Positions 4,968-8,870 of a stretch of DNA of 8,870 nucleotides are shown in pieces. This stretch comes from Lachnospiraceae bacterium. GTDB lineage: Bacteria; Bacillota; Clostridia; Lachnospirales; Lachnospiraceae. The stretch spans positions 1 to 8,870 of the forward strand of contig DOVL01000307.1 of NCBI GenBank assembly GCA_003520105.1. The letters run 5' to 3'. The first letter of the stretch is position 1; each line of letters begins with the position of its first letter. A program made the translations under genes and the position numbers. The notes below the pieces were generated by a model that worked only from the letters and a program-made list of their open reading frames with translations, did not search any database and had not been told where the DNA came from.

Positions 4968-7505
4968 ATGCCAAGTGATGGTCCAAAATTATTAGAGGAA
5001 GCCAAGAAGAAAATGGCTGATCAGCTTAATGAATTATATAACAAAAAGGATTATTCAGGGATAGTGAACCTGATGATAGATGTAGTTAAGGAAAACATGC
5101 TCGATCCTCGTAATCGAGATGGTGTATCAGTCACGGTTTCTCAGAAAAAGTATGAGGCCCTCAGAGAGTTCTTTGAGTTTCATACACGTACAAATGATCA
5201 GTTTAAGATTATCGACGGGGCTAAATATTATGAGATTGATCCAGCTGAGCATGAATTTGTAACGCAGATGATCCGCCACATTGATGATGCATGGAGGGAG
5301 GCCGCTGTTTCCTTCGGTAAGAAAGAGGATGCCTGGAAGAAAAAGATTAAGGATGGCAAGATTGCCGATACGGAACTGATCAAGGACGAACCGGATGTGG
5401 TCGGAAAGCTTGCTCATCTCATCAATGTTGAAGTGAATCTGTCAGACCCGGCTGTTTATGATGCACGTAAGGACTTTATCGTACAAAATTTTTCCAATAA
5501 AACGATAGGCGGAGTAAAAACTGCAGATTATATCAATAGTGATATTGAAAGAGCAACAGCGGAGGTCGCTGCAAAGAATAATCTCTCCAACGAAAAAATG
5601 AAGGCGTATGTAAGAACCTTTAATGAGAGAGACGGAAGTAAATCAACGGGATATAAGATCAAGGAGGGACTTCCCGAAGAACCGGCAGAAAACGAATATC
5701 TCTTCCAAGAGCTTCCGGATTATCTCGTAAATATCCGGAATAATCCGAGTGAAGAACAGCTGGAGGCTCATGAAAGGACTCTGATGGAGAAAATCCATAT
5801 GAATGAACGCTATGTCCAGAAGATGCAGTCTGTCGTTGATATTACAAAACATCTACATAGCGAACTGAAGGGTATGGCTGACGAGATGACGGAACAGGGC
5901 GATGAACCTGAATACTGGCTGACGTATTCGTTACAATCGCTGGAATCCTTTACACATGTCGGAAAAGATTATTATCTGAATGTGGATGCACCAAACTGCG
6001 ATCAGATCAGTCCGAGAGTCATTACGGATGTGACCGGTAAGGTTTCTATATCTTCGACGGATTTTATGGACCAGACCAAGGCTAGGGTCGATCAGCACAT
6101 TGAGGAGGGAACTCTGGATTCAAAGCAGGGCAGATTTGACGGCAAGCTTGCGCAAATAGCATCAGATGTTCATTTTCTGAACATGCTGGCGAAAACGCAG
6201 AGTGACAAGCATTTTAATACAATGATCAATGCCAGAGAGATCGAAAAGGTCAATAAAGAAATCAGTTACATGAATAAGTATAGGAAGATGATGGGATTTT
6301 TTGTTGCAGGAAAGCCTGTACAGGATTCTTATACCAAAACTCTGGATAAGCTGACGGATATGATAAGTGATTCTCTTGCAAATGACTGCGTATCTCCGGA
6401 ATGCTATGACAAACTGATACTTAATACGAAAGAACATAAGCGTATTTATCAGAAGATGCGTGATGCTGAAAAACAGGGAAACTCAGCTGTTTATAACAGA
6501 TATAAGGCTAAGCTTGATGAAACAAGGCAGACTACGGACCAGCTGATCGCTGAGTGTAAGGATTTTGAAACTACAAACGGAAAGCAGAGAAGTATAACAG
6601 GTAAAACCACAAACCGAGATAAGCTTATGGGCAAGCTGAGTGAGGCGGTTTCAAAGCAGTTTGGTGAACCTGAGAAGAACTTTGAGTCTTACATAAGGAT
6701 GCACACCGGAGAGTATGGCGGTAAGACAGACAAGGAGCGGAGGGCAAATATGACCAAGGTCCTGGCGGCTTATACTCTTAAAAAACTTGATCAGCCGTTT
6801 AATGTCAAGGAGATCCACAAAACGGCTGAGTACATCAAGGGACTCTATATGCTGGACGACAGTACCGGTATCATCAGTGGGCAGAATGCTCTTGAAAATG
6901 CCATGAAGAGTAAGGAATCTGTTCTTGCAGCAGGTGAGAAGGTCAGACGTCAGATATACGATGTCAAGGACAGAAAATACGATCAGTTTTCTGCAGATAT
7001 GAAGACCTTGTTGGGATACATGAGATCTGCGGACGGAAGGAGCAAGGAATACACATCATTCTATAATGCGGTCAAGGCGGCTTCAGAGCTTACCGAAACC
7101 ACAAAGGATATGACTCCTTCAAAGAAGGCGGCGGCTTATCGTCAGACAAATATAGATATTATTTATACTATCCAGAAATATGTCAAAGGCAAAGAAAAGG
7201 TACGTATATCCAATAAGGGTAATGATGCCTTCAGCAATGCCATGGACGCTCTCAGTGTTATATCAAAATACACGAAAGAGCCTGGACAGCAGATCAACAT
7301 CAAAGTGGTTGATGTTGTAGGAAATATTAATAAGATCCGTAAGGATCCGGAGCTTGATAATTCCATGACCTTCGAGCAGAGATTTGGCCTCGAAAATGCC
7401 AAGAGGGTACACGATATGAGAACCCGGAGGCAGGCGGCAAACAATAAATCAGGAGAAAAGAAAGCTCAGGGAGCACCGAAGGTTCCGGGAGCAGGAGGTG
7501 TCTGA
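4968..7505 (+). CDS. Large hydrophilic helix-rich protein of unknown function (845 aa)
   Basis: I do not recognise a named family. The protein is very rich in Lys, Asp, Glu, Asn and Gln, with no signal peptide, no membrane segment and only four Cys, so it is predicted to be cytosolic or exported by a non-Sec route. Almost all of it reads as amphipathic helix with coiled-coil-like stretches. The best-defined parts are a block at about 580-630 (GGKTDKERRANMTKVLAAY, then VKEIHKTAEYIKGLYMLDD) and a module at about 670-770 (GYMRSADGRSKEY, FYNAVKAASEL, TPSKKAAAYRQTN, KYVKGKEKVRISNKGND). It ends in a low-complexity Lys/Pro/Gly/Ala tail (about 825-845). SITGKTTNR (near 545) resembles a P-loop but has wrong spacing. 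Similar late modules seem familiar from other large uncharacterised proteins of gut Clostridia; that is an impression from memory, not a search. AAAGGGG lies 7 bases before the ATG. The gene stands alone, with its own promoter region and terminator. Confidence 0.93.
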   Translation: MPSDGPKLLEEAKKKMADQLNELYNKKDYSGIVNLMIDVVKENMLDPRNRDGVSVTVSQKKYEALREFFEFHTRTNDQFKIIDGAKYYEIDPAEHEFVTQMIRHIDDAWREAAVSFGKKEDAWKKKIKDGKIADTELIKDEPDVVGKLAHLINVEVNLSDPAVYDARKDFIVQNFSNKTIGGVKTADYINSDIERATAEVAAKNNLSNEKMKAYVRTFNERDGSKSTGYKIKEGLPEEPAENEYLFQELPDYLVNIRNNPSEEQLEAHERTLMEKIHMNERYVQKMQSVVDITKHLHSELKGMADEMTEQGDEPEYWLTYSLQSLESFTHVGKDYYLNVDAPNCDQISPRVITDVTGKVSISSTDFMDQTKARVDQHIEEGTLDSKQGRFDGKLAQIASDVHFLNMLAKTQSDKHFNTMINAREIEKVNKEISYMNKYRKMMGFFVAGKPVQDSYTKTLDKLTDMISDSLANDCVSPECYDKLILNTKEHKRIYQKMRDAEKQGNSAVYNRYKAKLDETRQTTDQLIAECKDFETTNGKQRSITGKTTNRDKLMGKLSEAVSKQFGEPEKNFESYIRMHTGEYGGKTDKERRANMTKVLAAYTLKKLDQPFNVKEIHKTAEYIKGLYMLDDSTGIISGQNALENAMKSKESVLAAGEKVRRQIYDVKDRKYDQFSADMKTLLGYMRSADGRSKEYTSFYNAVKAASELTETTKDMTPSKKAAAYRQTNIDIIYTIQKYVKGKEKVRISNKGNDAFSNAMDALSVISKYTKEPGQQINIKVVDVVGNINKIRKDPELDNSMTFEQRFGLENAKRVHDMRTRRQAANNKSGEKKAQGAPKVPGAGGV

Positions 7506-7526
7506 TTCACTGTATCGTTTTTTTGG

Positions 7527-7572
7527 GGGTATTATTTCTCTATTATTATAGTAGAAATAATACCCTTTTTTT
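7527..7572 (+). terminator. Intrinsic terminator after the 845-residue gene
   Basis: GGGTATTATTTCT (7527-7539) and AGAAATAATACCC (7553-7565) form a perfect 13-bp stem, extended inside by CTAT/ATAG with a single bulged T and a TATT loop. Seven T follow directly (7566-7572). On the opposite strand the hairpin is followed by A residues, so it works only for plus-strand transcripts. It starts about 20 bases after the stop codon. Confidence 0.93.
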
Positions 7573-7623
7573 GATACAATGAGCATAGGGTTGTTATGGC
7601 CCCTGATATGTGAATGGAACAGT

Positions 7624-7642
7624 CTGTTTTGTAATAAGACAG
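7624..7642. repeat. 19-bp near-perfect palindrome upstream of the sensor gene
   Basis: CTGTTTTGTAATAAGACAG pairs with its own complement at seven of nine positions, and the other two are G-T. It ends five bases before the proposed -35 box of the downstream gene, a typical place for an operator or activator site. Its first nine bases, CTGTTTTGT, also occur at 3378-3386 in the left arm of the repeat near malQ. Confidence 0.4.
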
Positions 7643-7647
7643 CATAT

Positions 7648-7676
7648 TTGGATAGTGATCTGCACGTGCTTATCAT
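7648..7676 (+). promoter_or_regulatory. Predicted promoter of the LacI-type sensor gene
   Basis: TTGGAT (7648-7653) and TATCAT (7671-7676) are separated by 17 bases. The -10 matches the consensus at five of six positions and the -35 at three. A start near 7683 leaves a leader of about 22 bases, just enough for the GGAGG ribosome site at 7688-7692. The strong terminator at 7527-7572 blocks read-through from upstream, so a promoter between 7573 and 7704 is required. Confidence 0.5.
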
Positions 7677-7704
7677 GTGTATCATGCGGAGGTATTATTA
7701 CAGC

Positions 7705-8870
7705 ATGAGAAAAATAATAGCACTCGTGGTCCTCAGACCACAGAGAGGATACAATCTTGACATTATAAACCGCATCAGAGACGAGCTCTATGATAAGGGC
7801 TATGGCCTTATGGTATTCGGAACACTCACCGATCTTACGGTGAAGGACATGAATGACTATGGAGAGAGAAGTGTTCTGGAGCTTATTCCTTACGACAGGC
7901 TTTCAGGACTTATTATCATGCCCGGAACTTTCCAGGATCCACCTAAGGCAAAAAATATAATTAAAAATGCCAGGATGCGTAATATCCCGACTATATCACT
8001 TGATTTTGACGAGCCGGGTCTTCCGAGTGTCAATTATGATTACAGAGGCGGCTTCGAGCAGGTAGTCCGCCATGTGATAGAATTCCACAAATGTAAGAGA
8101 GTATATATGATCGCGGGAATCAAGGATAACCCTTATTCCGAGGAGAGAATTCAGGTATTTAAGAGGGTATGTGCGAATAATGGTATTTCTGATGAGGATT
8201 CTCTGGTTTATTACGGCAGATTCTGGGGACAGGCTGCCAAGGGATGTGTCGAGGAAATGTTTGAATCGGGAGTACCGCTTCCGGATGCCATTATTTCCGC
8301 AAATGACACCATGGCCGTTGCGGCTATCGAACAGCTTTCTGTGCATGGTATAAGAGTTCCTGATGATATGATCGTTACCGGAATGGACGGTATCGAAATC
8401 GGTATCTATAATAATCCTCGTCTTACGACTGTTGATACGGATGCCGATACTCTGTGCAAGACAGCAACGGCTAAGATCATAAGACTGATCGAGGGGGTTA
8501 CGATCGCTGAGCCGAGACTTTCCAGGGTTCCGATGAGGCTTTGCGTACATGCCAGCTGCGGCTGCAATATGAATACATCTAAAGATATCAGTAAGAGGAT
8601 GCTCGAGCTTGAGGACATCGTCGGAAAAGTAATCGGAAATGATTACCATCTTGTCAAATTGAAAAATAATATGCTCAGCTTTAACAGGCCGGAAGTATAT
8701 AAGGTAATGGCATCTTATCTGTCGGACTATACATGGGTGGTTGTAAATACTTCCTTCTGGGATAATGTTCAGGGAACCATAGAAAACTTTGACTATGAAC
8801 ATGATATGAACCACTTTGATGAAAATCTGGTGGCTGAAGTATATAAGCCTGATGTTGATGGTAATAAGGA
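7705..8870 (+). CDS. LacI/periplasmic-binding-like sensor protein without DNA-binding headpiece (partial)
   Basis: 388 codons are in the window and the gene continues beyond it. Residues 1-285 are a LacI/GalR-type ligand-binding domain: RKIIALVV opens the first lobe, then LSGLIIMPG (66-74) and VNYDYRGGFEQVVRHVIEF (109-127). Next come RVYMIAG (132-138), DAIISANDTMAVAAIEQL (194-211), VPDDMIVTGMDG (218-229) and the RLTTVD hinge region (239-244). It starts directly at the sensor fold, with neither the roughly 60-residue helix-turn-helix headpiece of LacI repressors nor a signal peptide, so it should sense a sugar-like ligand in the cytosol. HASCGC (282-287) closes the domain. A helical linker (about 291-325) and a region around DYTWVVVNTSFWD (341-353) follow, perhaps a GAF-like fold. 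Clostridial proteins built this way often end in GGDEF or another signalling domain, but that part is not visible. The ATG is chosen for the GGAGG 12 bases upstream; in-frame ATGs at 7675 and 7684 have no such site. Confidence 0.9.
   Translation, partial: MRKIIALVVLRPQRGYNLDIINRIRDELYDKGYGLMVFGTLTDLTVKDMNDYGERSVLELIPYDRLSGLIIMPGTFQDPPKAKNIIKNARMRNIPTISLDFDEPGLPSVNYDYRGGFEQVVRHVIEFHKCKRVYMIAGIKDNPYSEERIQVFKRVCANNGISDEDSLVYYGRFWGQAAKGCVEEMFESGVPLPDAIISANDTMAVAAIEQLSVHGIRVPDDMIVTGMDGIEIGIYNNPRLTTVDTDADTLCKTATAKIIRLIEGVTIAEPRLSRVPMRLCVHASCGCNMNTSKDISKRMLELEDIVGKVIGNDYHLVKLKNNMLSFNRPEVYKVMASYLSDYTWVVVNTSFWDNVQGTIENFDYEHDMNHFDENLVAEVYKPDVDGNK

Noticed and set aside
6561..6611. Walker A-like GKT (SITGKTTNR) in the 845-residue protein
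   Set aside because: The upstream Gly is six rather than four residues before GKT, no hydrophobic strand precedes it, and no Walker B is evident.
7675..7704. Alternative upstream ATG starts for the sensor gene (7675, 7684)
   Set aside because: Neither has a ribosome site. The one at 7675 overlaps the proposed -10 box, and the added residues lie outside the sensor fold.
7996..8814. Minus-strand frame of 272 codons
   Set aside because: It lies wholly opposite the LacI-type sensor gene, which has clear family motifs. The antisense translation shows no coherent domain.

Overview
The window looks like chromosomal DNA of a low-to-moderate GC, Gram-positive anaerobe of the class Clostridia, most likely Lachnospiraceae or a related gut or rumen lineage. 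This rests on Shine-Dalgarno sites before most genes, AT-rich leaders, a U-tailed intrinsic terminator, and a cytosolic LacI-type sensor protein of a kind common in clostridia. The genus cannot be fixed from the sequence alone.

Left block (1-4677, all minus strand). Read in the direction of transcription, it holds a fold-type-I PLP aminotransferase (start 4677), the 4-alpha-glucanotransferase MalQ, a PlsC-type 1-acylglycerol-3-phosphate acyltransferase, a small membrane-anchored basic coiled-coil protein, and the N-terminal part of a membrane protein that leaves the window at base 1. malQ and plsC are 15 bp apart and clearly co-transcribed. A 100-bp gap with no visible terminator follows, then the anchored protein, whose end overlaps the probable GTG start of the last gene by 35 bp. 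A promoter with a perfect TATAAT box precedes malQ and is bracketed by a 12-bp inverted repeat. The aminotransferase has its own promoter.

Centre (4678-7572). A 290-bp divergent intergenic region carries promoters in both directions and, on the plus side, a leader that can fold as a compact three-way junction. It drives a single 845-codon gene for a large hydrophilic, helix-rich protein that I cannot assign to a function. A strong 13-bp-stem terminator follows, so this gene is its own transcription unit. It is the main unknown of the window.

Right end (7573-8870, plus strand). A short promoter region with a 19-bp palindrome precedes a gene that runs off the window. Its product starts directly with a LacI/periplasmic-binding-like sensor domain without the usual DNA-binding headpiece and continues into a further region. 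In clostridia this architecture usually ends in a signalling output domain such as GGDEF, but the output domain is not in the window.

No rRNA, tRNA, CRISPR array, insertion sequence or phage gene was seen. The points most worth following are the 845-aa protein and its leader, the repeat pair around the malQ promoter, the tandem dyad repeats at 331-407, and the headpiece-less LacI-type sensor.
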